Shown here one piece after another: positions 11,141 to 22,052 of a DNA stretch of 64,000 bases (positions are counted from its first letter, which is position 1; each line of letters begins with the position of its first letter). The notes beneath the pieces are model-generated. The model had not been told where the DNA came from. It saw only the letters and a program-made list of their open reading frames with translations, and did no database searches. The DNA is from Terana coerulea (lineage: Eukaryota; Basidiomycota; Agaricomycetes; Polyporales; Phanerochaetaceae): the NCBI GenBank assembly GCA_024811115.1, contig JAKOGH010000641.1:110684-174683 (forward strand), in the 5' to 3' direction. The translations under genes and the position numbers were made by a program.

Positions 11141-14100
11141 GAAGGGGCCTTGGAGGGCGGGCAGACGCCCTCTACCTTGCAGGGTATATCGCTTTTATCC
11201 GGATTGCTAACTGGCAGTCGGCGGCAGGAGCGAGATCCGGTCTAACAGGACTGACGAACCCGGGGGCATATGCACGTCTACTTAGATCGGATATCGATGA
11301 GGTCCAGGTGGGCCTGACTCCTGAGGCCCAGTGAGAAGCGCGGATATTCGGTAATATCTAGTCTCCCTAGGCAGAGTAGACAGACTCAGATGTGACGGAC
11401 GGTCGTCTGTCTGACGTCTGCTTTTTCAACCGGGGGTCTTAGGCACTAGTCCGCCATCAGCCGACATGCCGCTTACTCAGAGGCCAAGCAAGACCAAACA
11501 ACACGATGTTCAACGCGTAGAGGACCATGCAACATCCCACTGCACTCGCGTTCTGTGTGGCTACTTGCACACAGATATTTTCTCAATAACATATACCCCT
11601 CTGGAACTTACCAGAAGGGATAATAATTGTCACTCGCTTCACTGCGCCTGGCGTAGTGATTAATCAAGCCATCCAGAATTATGGCGCCTTGACCGGTGTA
11701 GAAGTGTTTATTTGCATTGAGTAAGAGGCTTATATAGACATCTCTAAAGGTATTTCATTGCTGTTCAACGTGTGCTGTGAAGCTCCAGGCTGAAAGGCTA
11801 ACCAAGGCATGAGAGAGGCCAATGCCCTGCGTCCGGGGCCTGTCTTAGCAGTGATTTCCTATCAAATGCTGCAGAAAACAGACAAAGGTGTACCTATTGA
11901 AGGTGATTTTCATGTCATTGTATGATAGCAGAGTCTCCCCAGTGTCTTCTCACAGTATTGTCGTCTCCTCCGGTGACAGAGGCAGCACAGCGAGGGAAAG
12001 GCGCTTGATGACTAATATATCCAAATCGAGCGAGAATCGCCATATATGGGACTAGTGCTTAAGGCCCACGCGTCAGAAAACAGACTAGTAATATCCAAAA
12101 CTATCCGGAGCTACGCCGCCCAGGGTAAATAGACCACAGTAGCTCACATTGGAACAATCCGTTTTATCATAGCTAGTTTCTAAGGACGACCATGCACTAG
12201 CTACGCTGGTCTATTGTCACGTACTTAGCATAGACTGGCATAGAATCCAATACATTGGTGCCCACGTTCCCGTGCGATATAGCAGAATTGCAACATATCT
12301 ATTATGAGCTATGTCAAACATATGCTAATCTATGCAGGACTATTATGGGCTACTGTGGTATATCTCGTTCTGCTTCGTACTAATCCCCACTATTCTCTGC
12401 TACGCCGAACCACTGCCCTCTATCCGCCGCTCGGCCCACACTACTTCCGGTAGCTGCCGCCGTCGCTCACGCTTTCCCATAGCACCGGTGCATTCTGTAC
12501 TCGGGGTCAACGCCTTGCATGTACGGGAGCCACGACGTGCGACTGCGTACCTTAGCTGTTCCATGCGAGTGTCTATTTATGCCTTGGTTTTCTTTCTGTC
12601 AGCGCCAGTCCGTCACGGTTTCGCGATTGTAGTGCCTTATTACAAGCGTTCTGAATCAGTAGGACGAATAGCAAAGGACCACTACTTACTGATTTCGCAG
12701 CATTCACCTCGAGAGCCTGTACAGAGTGCGAAGTTTAAGTCAGTGTGATAGCGAAGTACCTGACAAGAGACTGCGTACATGTGTTTACTGCTAGTCCCTC
12801 TCGAAGTAGGCCTGGGCCGCCTGGCAGTATGTGACGAAGTCACTTGCTTCCGGTGCGACAGATCCTTGCGCGTCGTGTTGCCTGTTGCCTTGCACGCCGC
12901 CTTGCGCCCCGTCAACTCCTGCACGCTGTCCCGCACGCCATCCCGCGAGTGTTGCGCGTTGTCTTGTAGAACAGGTCCTCGCGCATTGTTCTCATCTTGC
13001 GCGCGATGTTCTGAGCGACAGGTCTTCACGCGCCGTCCTGGAAAAAGGTCCTCGTGCGTCGTCCTAACCACTGGGAGCTGCGCTCGGCGTGATGGCATGT
13101 TCTTGCTGTTTCGCTTCGTTTGGCGTTGCGTGGACGGCGGTGTGTTGATCTTGCCACTTCTGGTGGTCCTGCTGGGTCAATGTGTGGTAGGGAGGAAGAG
13201 AAAAGGTAGGTGGCGAAGAGCAGGGCGCGTTAACCTTAAGTAGATGCGGTAGACCACGTCATGGAGCTGTAACGTCAGTGCAGTGCCAATAGTCTTAAAA
13301 GACAGTAAAATAAGGAGTAAAGCCACCACAAAGCCGCGTCTAGGCGTCTGAGCATAGCTAGAGATAGCTGTTAGTAGACCGGCTTATCTCGGACGGGCTT
13401 CTCATGCACCACGATATTGCTTGATATTCCTCAATATTCGCGGTTCTCACTGGGCCTGAGGGATGGACTGCCGCCCGCATGGCTCTCGCGCGAACGAGTT
13501 TTGGCGATCGCCTAAGCGCCCACGAAACGCAGTCCGAATGCCCTTGTTCGCCCTGTCATCATTCGCATTATACACGAACACTCCTCCGAGTCGCAGGAGC
13601 TGATTCTTGTTTTCGCCGTGGATTTTGGTCGAGGGCTCGACTGTCTGGAAAGGGTACAAGCTGACAAGTTGGCCGTACTTAGAAGCCGGCGGAACAGGGC
13701 GGGCAGTGACGCGCGCCTCTACGCATCACGATCGATCAGGAACAGCTGCCTTCTCCGCGTAGTGCTCGCTCGTCCTCCCAGCAGAGGTGTAGAATTGACC
13801 ATCCCTCTTGGGGTCCTGTCACCAAGACCCTTTCCTCATGCTTATATAATATTTGCGCTCTGTGCAAGAGCGCGGATAGCGTCGTCGAACATTGTACACT
13901 CGGCGTACCACACTGCTCTCCCTTTCGACCCCCCTCGCCCCGTCGCTTCAACAGAACTCAGCCCGCTGGAGGAAAATCAAGAATGTCTGGCTGCATGCTG
14001 ACTGTGACGAGCCGAACTACCATGATTCCGCATCTCATCTCCGGAGTCGACGCTGGGGAATCTTATCGTCGGCAACCCATCCAGGCATGCGCTTGGTCAA

Positions 14101-15798
14101 GCAGGTCGCGAAGCTTGTTCTCATGGAGCTTCAAGGCATACACCACCGCTGCAACATCGTCCACACACTTGTGAGTCATACGCTACATTTGATCGCTGGC
14201 TGATTTAAGCTGAGGTGGGCCCAAGCTTGAAGGCGGGGAATGTGGTGAGCGAATATCCCCAGACCAACGTTAAATCCTGCCAGGCAGGAAGCAGTTGGGG
14301 ATGGTATTACGCAACGCAGCGCGAGCCGTCTATAGGATCACGCTGTCAGGGTGCGTCGTGTCATTGAGGCGTGGGAGTCACACTTCTGTCGGGATGCCCA
14401 AGACATAACAAATCACGGTCCGTTGACTGACTCTGTCTATACTGCATTTATAACGTGGTTCCCAGTGCTGGCGCAGAGTACAATCAAGGTCGAGAACAGC
14501 GTCGGGCGCACGATGACATTGTCAAGGAAGGCAACCGGTGCGCTGTCGGTGTGGGAAGGCGTCACGAGAGGTACTGCTTTTCCTCCGCTGCCAGTCTACA
14601 AAGGTGGTCGTATTACCGATTGGTGCGCCGCATGTGTCCATTGTCGGCGGCGGGCTGCTCAAATGGGGAGGGCCGTTTCGTTCGGCGTTCGAGACTCATC
14701 CTGAAGCGTTGCGCCGGAAAGAATTTCACCCCGTAGCCCGACTGGCTTTGGCGTACTGGACGGAACGCCTAGCGGCGCTCAGGCTCTGGACTACAGGTGC
14801 GTACATCAGGCTTGCGACTGTTTCAAGTTTCATGTAAGGTTTTATCAAGGCGAAGAAGCCACATGTCTGGAGACGCATCGCCTCAGGACAACCTAGATTT
14901 TGCTCTCTCAGGAAATGCCAGACGGTCGCTATTGATGCTGAGAACACCCAAATTGTGAGCGGAATATACACTTACTGCAACTTCGCATCAATAAATTGAT
15001 GCATCCAGACGTTCTGTTGGTTCCTTCTACCCGGTGTTGTACCTCAGATGAACCACGGAGCGCTGAAGCGAAGCAACCCACAAAGCACCCGCGCGAGGTG
15101 TCTGGGCCAGGGTGCGTCCCACGACTGCGAGGCGAGGCTTCTCATTTAAGTTCGCCGCTGTACAGACTTGTCACACCTCCGTGGAGACCGGCACCGAATA
15201 GCATCGCTGAATACAGTGGAATGGATGTTTCGTGAGTAAACTGGGTGACGTGATCTGAATGCGACCTACCCTGATAAGGGCTTAAACTTCGCGCTGTTTT
15301 TTTTTGCGCAGTAGCCAAATATTCTTGTCAACCTCTGTGACATTCCATCACAGTACGGCGTGTGATGCGAATGGCTTGTGCAGGTGTTACTGTCGTGTTG
15401 ATACAGTAGACTGCCGAAGTATTGCCCAGAGCTTAACTTGTAAGGGGTTTCTGGTTATGGGGCGCGTGTACTCACGAGGGGTATCTGTTAGATCTATCCT
15501 GTGTGATGCTCCATCGCGATAACAGTTTCTACCAGTTGAACTCACCGCTGGCTACGCGTGTAAAGCTGGTTGTCCGGATAAGGACATAACAAGGACGGCA
15601 CTTGTCCAATTGCGGTGCGCTGTCAATCCCTGTATCAGATTATTCTAACCTTGTTGAAATAGGAAATTTGATCCGGAGGTAGATAATTATCATGTTAATG
15701 CGCGCGTACGTTGCGAAGAAGCGTACACGCTCGACTCGGATTGGCGCTACCACGTCGCGAAAACCACGTCGCTGCGACAACACTACCACCTTTTCAGC
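11141..15798. other. Intergenic, no supportable gene
   Basis: Only short, uncorroborated open frames occur here. 12973-13065 holds three near-copies of a 20-nt unit AGGTCnTCnnGCGnnGTnCT (12973, 13020, 13046). I found no conserved domain, tRNA or splice-linked frame. The segment separates the transposon block from the cluster. Confidence 0.5.
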
Positions 15799-17913
15799 AT
15801 GACCTTTGCTATCGTCTTCCTTGTCACGCTGGTGGCTGCTCTATGTTTTGCGCACCTGTTCTCAACGAACAGACGTAGCGGCTTACCCCCGGGCCCACCG
15901 GGTCTACCTGTCGTGGGCAATGCGCTGGATCTTACCTTGGGAACCGCCAGCAAGACATTTTCCAAATGGGCCGAGCAGTATGGCTAGTATACTTCCATTT
16001 CTTGATACAGCAGTTTCTGATGCTTCAAATAGGCCCCGTATTCTTTATGCGAGTCTTTTCCAAGCCGTTCGTCGTGATTAACTCTGCGCCCGCTGCACAC
16101 GAAATTCTCAATAAAACCGCAAGCACAACGTCGTACAGACCGATGCGCCACATGCCCATACTGTGTGTTTAGGCAGCCTCGTATACTATGTGCGCTGATA
16201 TCTGGTCAGAAGCGGCTTAGGAGACATACTGCCCCACACGCAACCTGGGCCTCCACTCAAGCAGGCGAAGCGGTTCATAGCCATGGCCATTGGGCCTGCT
16301 GCAATGGACAAGTATGCCCCGGAGCTGAAACATCGGGCCTTCTTGCTTGCGCAGAGGCTTGGGAACAATCCCGAGAGCTATTATGAGACCTGCAAACAGT
16401 GAGTTTTGAGTCAGTAAAGCGAGCGTCGAGCGTCTACTGAACCCTCTCTGATACATATAAAAACTTCAAAGATGGGTTACGGCTGGCGTGGAACGTGTCG
16501 GCTACGGAACGGATTGTGAAGTCGACAACTCGGGCTTTGGCGATACCGCGCAAGCAGTCTTGGATGTTTTTGTGAATGTCTCAGACCCGTTTCGGCCTTA
16601 CCTGGTCGAGTTTCTTCCCTTCTGTGAGTCCTTGCGCGAATGATCGTCCGGTAGCTCACTAGAGCACTTGGAATACCGTCAGTGCGGTTCTTGCCTTCCT
16701 ATCTACCTGGCATGTCCTTCAAGCGGCGCGCAGAAGAATGGAGGGAAACGCTCTCCGATACTCTACTTGAAGTGCCATTCCAAAATGCCTTGAAGAATGT
16801 GGTAGGATAGTTCTGCTTCTGATTTGACCCTTGCTCTGCTCACCGTCATGCTCTGCAGGAAATGGGACACGACTCGCACTCCTTGGTCTCCAATGCCGTC
16901 AGTGATCAGCCGTTGGAGCACATGGACAACAGCACCATGACAGTGGTGAAGCATGCCGCCATGGGTCTTTATCTGGGCGAGTAAGGCGTATTTTATGTGT
17001 ATTATATTATTGAAGTATTTCACCAGGTGGATTTGAATCGGTACGAGTTCCCTCCATTGTAGAGCTGCGTTTCGATGATTCATATTGCGTGCACTCAGAC
17101 TAAGGGTTCCCTTCTCTCTTTCTTCCTCGCCATGGCTCTGTATCCCGACGTGCAGCGTAAAGCCCAAAAGGAAGTCGACGCTGTCACCAATGGCATGCGA
17201 CTACCCACTTTTGAAGACAAAATGGCGCTTCCAATCGTGGACTGCATCTTCAAGGAGGTGATGCGATGGGGCACTCCTGTACCATTTGGTAGGCACATCG
17301 CTCTTCTTGCCAGTCCTGTGTGCCTAATTTCTCGAAGTATTTCCTCACGTCCAGGATCCTGACCAGGATAGCTACATCGACGGCCTCCTCATTCCGACTG
17401 GTAGCCAGATTCTTGTTAACACTGAGTGCCAACCGCTGTATACTGTCTTGGAGAGACCATCAAGCTCACTTATGCTGTATAGGGGGATATTCATGGACCC
17501 AAATGTTTACCCTGACCCGCTCAGGTTCTGGCCGGAGCGCCATCTCAACGAGGATGTTCTCGATCCCCTTACCGTATGCTTTGGTTATGCTCGCCGGTAC
17601 GTCGGTTCGCTCTCGGTTCGCTCTTTGTGCTGGGCAGAATGTTAAACACACCCGCTGCAGGCTTTGCTCTGGGCGTTATTTCGCTGAACGGCAGCTGTGG
17701 ATCGTCATTGCGACCATACTGGCTACACTGAATGTATCGCGCAAAGATGCCCCAAACACGAGTCAACCTCGCTATGAATTTACGCAAACGCCTATCAGGT
17801 ATGTGAATTATATGCATATATTCTCGTGAAGCACGTTGACATATGTTGCCAGAATGCCAGTCCCATTCGATGCAGTCTTCACGGTTCGACATCCTTCTTT
17901 ATTAGATGGCTGA
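15799..17913 (+). CDS. Cytochrome P450 monooxygenase 1 (P450-1)
   Basis: Haem-thiolate monooxygenase, probably oxidising the cluster's product. I resolve 12 exons giving 498 residues: 15799-15982, 16033-16162, 16210-16398, 16472-16623, 16683-16801, 16859-16976, 17027-17040, 17099-17288, 17338-17425, 17483-17596, 17661-17798, 17853-17913. In order: N-terminal membrane anchor (first ~20 residues), proline hinge LPPGPPGLPVVGN, I-helix GGFES, K-helix KEVMR (ExxR), FWPERHL, and haem loop FGYARRLCSGRYFAE with Cys ligand. The usual glycine of FxxGxRxCxG is alanine. Introns 1 and 6 need GC donors (15983 GCTAGT, 16977 GCGAGT), supported because exons 2-11 match P450-2 exactly in length. It resembles the OrdA-like/CYP620-CYP5144 group, not assigned firmly. 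It faces 7TM-1 tail to tail. Confidence 0.88.
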
Positions 17914-19742
17914 GTAAATCCTCTCGGCTAGTAGCCTGATACTAGAGGTCAGGATCCAGCCATGAGTGCCTGCATAATCCGTGTGACCGAGCACCGTAGG
18001 GTGAGAGTTGTGAGCGCGGTCAAGGACACAACGAGCCCGGCCATAGTCATCAAACAGTAGCTGAATTTGAAGTGCCGAGGCCGTACTCCGCCGTTGTACC
18101 TCACCTCCTTCCGGCAAATGTCTTCGTCCGAGCGCAGTCGCGTATCCCAGACGTTTGAGGGACAATGGCGGTCAAAATGCTGGTACTGGGTGTTGTCGAG
18201 TAAACTGGGCGATCAAAAAATAATCAGCCTTAACGAGCCCTAATGAGGAGGATATCAACTTGGACTGGTGGGAGGTTGGTGGGAGGCAGCAAACTCGCCA
18301 GTGTCTACGCGGAAACTCGTCGGTGTCTACAGAAACTCGAGCTCGCTCGGGAGATGCCGGTGGAACTGGGAGTCGCTGTATAAGGCTAGCTAACACTGCA
18401 ATCTATCTCGAAAATGTTCACAGGAGGATACTCACACAATACTTGCTGATTGGGCCTACCTTTGTTTGTTTGCTCGTCCGTTTTGGCCGCCGCTTGCCAT
18501 TTGCCCCGGCCTCCAACGAAGGAAGACGCCCGTGAGAACAAAATAGCACTAATCATAGTATAAAGACATGAATTAGCATGTATTTAGGGTCAGTTAGCCT
18601 TACAGAAGGGAACAGAAGGGCTGCGAGTATGAGCACAAGGTTGTGATATCACGTACGAGTTCAGGATTTAGGATAAATAGCGAATTTTTACCGTTATTTA
18701 CCTTCATGAAGCCTATGTGACGCGGCCAGTCCGAGTCCGAGCACAATGACGCCCAGTACCACAATTTTGTCCGACAAGGACCTTCATAGAGACGGCCTCA
18801 GATGTCGTCCGCAACGGGTGCGCGTAGATCTGTGGAGTTGTCATCGCGCATCGACACTATCACGTACGGCATTACTCGAATTCGAGTCGGAGTACTGAGT
18901 AAGCTTACCAGTGTTGGGCGTTGCTGCGTAGTCTCGGCGTTTTCGCCGAAACCTTAATTTCCATCAAAATCATCGTGGCGTCGCTATCAAGCGCCACGAA
19001 TCTGAATGCACGGCTTGCTTCCGGCGGTGTGACGGATACTGTGATACACCGTTAAGCATGTACTGGTTAAAAGGTCCCGAACACTCGGCACAGGTGCAGA
19101 AGCCCTACTCGGTGTGGGGCCCAGATAGACGGAAGCTTCGAGTCTCTCATGCGCAATCCAGCGCTGCATTTTAGGCCAGACTCAGATGTACTAAGTACTT
19201 CGAGACCATTCGGCGGATGCATCGATGCGAATGGCCGTCCATGCGTGCTTCTCGAAGCGGAAGCCTGTCGCACTAGCGAGACACCACTGTACGTTGCCTA
19301 TAGACACACATTATTTACACATAATTGGTGTAGCCTGGGCGAGTGGCCCCAGGCCGGGGAGCCTACACGAATGAGAGCAGCGAAGCTGTCAGCACGGGCA
19401 TTTTGAGAAAATTAGGGTCTCGTAAGTGCATATTTCCCGCGCTGTTCTGAAGGTTCAAGCTTTTGTGCTGATGCCGCGTTCCTGTTTTAGCTACGCATGC
19501 GACACATAGTCACATGTTTATATCAAAGTCTCGAGCTGCGATTAGGCACACCATCATCGAGCATTCTCAGGTGGTCGGTGACTTCGCACCCATGAACGCT
19601 GTCACGTAAGTCTTTACCGATCAAGTATCCGTCCTCACCGGCTTCCAAGCCGACCACCATGTGCTGCATCTGCCATGATAACGACGCTGAACATGATGAA
19701 GCATGGAAGCCAGTCTCGTGCACTCTACTATTAGGGGGGGAA

Positions 19743-19775
<33 letters not shown>

Positions 19776-20713
19776 GACTCCCACGTAGATGAACGCGTCA
19801 ACTGTTCATGGTGCGGATGTACGCGCCGGGCTGTCTATTGATCAGAATGCTGAGATATCTTGAAGAAGCTGGTGCTGCCGGCTGTGGTTCTAGGCCGGTG
19901 GGAAGTTATCTGATCCATATACCTCTAGGCTCTCCCAAGCCTAAATTGGCAGGTCCTCAATTACGCAGGTCTTACACACATTGCCATCGGAGGGCTAGCT
20001 CTGCCAGCATCCCGCGCATGGGAGTCTGCTGTCTGGCGGATAACAACTTGAAACAGGTCTCGACTCTGGATAGCCTCGGGCTTCCAGGAAGAGTAGTAGC
20101 GAGCCTGGGTACGGCTCACACTACGGATAGCGGCTGACGCGCCACACATCAGACCTCTCTCGTCAACTGGCTTTCCCGACAGTTTTGTTGTACTCACTAG
20201 CAGTAGGATAAATTCAAGTCATGGCACAAGACGTGTACTACACATCACCACATGTGATAATTGCCCACTTCTAGTGTATGCATGCCACTGAGTGCGTGCT
20301 TCGCCCGACCCTCTGCGGGCATGTAGAAGTATTTCCACCATGTTCAGCCGTTCTGCATCGAGCACTCGCATTATAAGCAACTGGCATAAATAGACCAAGG
20401 AAAGATGCTTATATACATGGACACTGGACACCGACTACTTGGCAGTTCAAAATATAAAACTGTAACCTTGACTCAGAGGTACATTTCCACAACGTTAGCT
20501 GCATTCGTTTCATGGCAATTAAGGCTTTGCTTGCAAAACTTGTATGACGTCGAGGCTAGCGGACGTCTTTGTCTCAAGGACACTCTGTGTCAGACACGTG
20601 AAGTACAAGCTGGTCAGCACTGGAGGGTTACAAATACATGAAAGTCGTTACGCACTTCGGTTACTCCCCCAGCACTCTGTCAGTCTACTATCAGCGTTAA
20701 AATCACCGTAAGA
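17914..20713. other. Intergenic, no gene seen
   Basis: No splice-linked coding frame or domain. It contains a long poly-G tract described separately. Proline-rich open frames near 19523-19801 on the minus strand are produced by that tract. Confidence 0.5.
19743..19773 (+). repeat. Poly-G tract of 31 bases
   Basis: An uninterrupted run of 31 G, preceded by a 7-G run and AA (19734-19742). Such a tract is rare in fungal DNA, can form G-quadruplexes, and is prone to length error in sequencing. Confidence 0.9.
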
Positions 20714-22017
20714 TTAGCAACTGAACTGCACCTCAGAATTCCCAGTGGCATTGCGCGAAGCCGACTCCAAAAGCACCATGTTGTTGTTTCCGTTGTAGCG
20801 ATAGTGGGCGGGCTCGTTCCTCCGGGAACGCTGCAGCCCTGCCCGTGCAATGATAGAGGTTGGGACCAGAGCCTGAGGCAAATTGCGGTGAGTAAAATCT
20901 TGGGGATAAGTCATGAATACGTACGCTAAGCTGGCCCAGGACCGGCCCCATCAACGCACCCGCATTCTTACCCAAGACGAACAATGTCAAGGTGATGGTG
21001 GTGGCAGCGGTGAGGACCGAACCCGACTCCACTACCATCCACATGATACTGCGACGGTCTGCCTTCGCGTTCGCTGCTCCGAAAACATGGGTGTTCCAGA
21101 TCTTCCACGTGATAAGGAATGTTGCGGTAACTTGTATGGCCAGCGAGAGACTCAAAGCGGAGATCATGAACCGCACGACGACGAAGATAGGCGTTATCGC
21201 TGACAAGTCGGCAATATGCGCGACCGTTATGTAGCCCACAACTGGCAATTGCTCATGAGCATACGGCCGTGTGAAGTGCAAGGCCATGCTCACTGATCAA
21301 GGCTGTGTTCAAGATTACCTGTGTAGCCGCATTTAACACGCATCAGTTTTTGTGTTCATCTGGAATATCTAATACTCACGTAAGGGATAGCAATGTACGT
21401 CGCTCGGCCCCAAACAATATAACAGCGCCAGGCCTGCAAGCGGGTTAACAAAATGGGCAGCGGGCCCGTTGAAAGCGAACATTACCATGATAATATCGCT
21501 GGCGAGGTGCTGCAGAAAGTGTCAGCAGATGATCAGCAAGATTATCGGATGGTTGCTCACGTTGTTGTAATAGAATATCAGTTGCGCAACGTGTTGCGAC
21601 GTGGCTTGGTTCAAATAGTATGCCTCGGGGTACCCCGGCCTACCTGCGCCGGTGACAAACCCGTCGAGTAGCAGCGCAAGGGTTGATCCCATATGGCCGG
21701 TGGCCAGAACCATTTGAAAGGTGGTCACACCAAGCAGAAGACTATGCCGCGTGAGTAAAACGACAGCGCGAATAGTACCCCATACGAACCGGCTTTGAGA
21801 ACCATTGCCCTTGTCGAGGAGCATGCGGACGCAGTAAATGTAAAGAGCAATGCTGAGGTACTGAATGCTCGGGGCGATCTTTGGATACGGTCGAATGACT
21901 TACTTCAAACCTGCGGGTAGTATATCAGCATAATGACACTTAATACCAATACTGGGGACTGAACGAACCATAGAGCGGTCCAGCGATCCAGCTACCTATG
22001 ATATTGGCTGCGGACAT
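20714..22017 (-). CDS. Seven-helix membrane protein 1 (7TM-1), unknown function
   Basis: Multi-pass membrane protein of a large uncharacterised mushroom family. The reconstructed minus-strand exons read: GSWIAGPLYG, a 7-nt microexon (21904-21910), ALYIYCVRMLLDKG, FQMVLATGHMGSTLALLLDGFVTGAG (in parts), HVAQLIFYYN, AWRCYIVWGRATYIAIPY, then long hydrophobic helices around IPITxx/ALSLSLAIQVTATFLITWKIW and VVESGSVLTAATTITLTLFVL, and VPTSIIARAGL before a polar tail. Stop near 20714. The in-frame start is the ATG at 22017; an upstream ATG at 22052 is out of frame across a CCCCC run, whereas the paralogue at 36.9-38.2 kb starts at the equivalent upstream ATG. It lies between P450-1 and OMT-1, so transport or sensing for the cluster is possible but unproven. 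Confidence 0.7.
21904..21910 (-). other. 7-nt microexon of 7TM-1
   Basis: GTTTGAA on the minus strand, preceded by CCCGCAG and followed by GTAAGTC. Without it the flanking exons do not join in frame. The paralogue has GCCTCAA at the same place. Confidence 0.6.
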
Positions 22018-22052
22018 AGACAAGTCATTGGGGGAGTCGGGATTTGAGACAT

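Noticed and set aside
12973..13065. Three regularly spaced 20-nt repeats, considered as a CRISPR-like array
   Set aside because: Only three diverged units, uneven spacing and a eukaryotic genome; a minor tandem repeat is enough.
19523..19801. Proline-rich minus-strand ORF and its glycine-rich plus-strand partner
   Set aside because: Both are translations of the poly-G tract and have no supporting exons.
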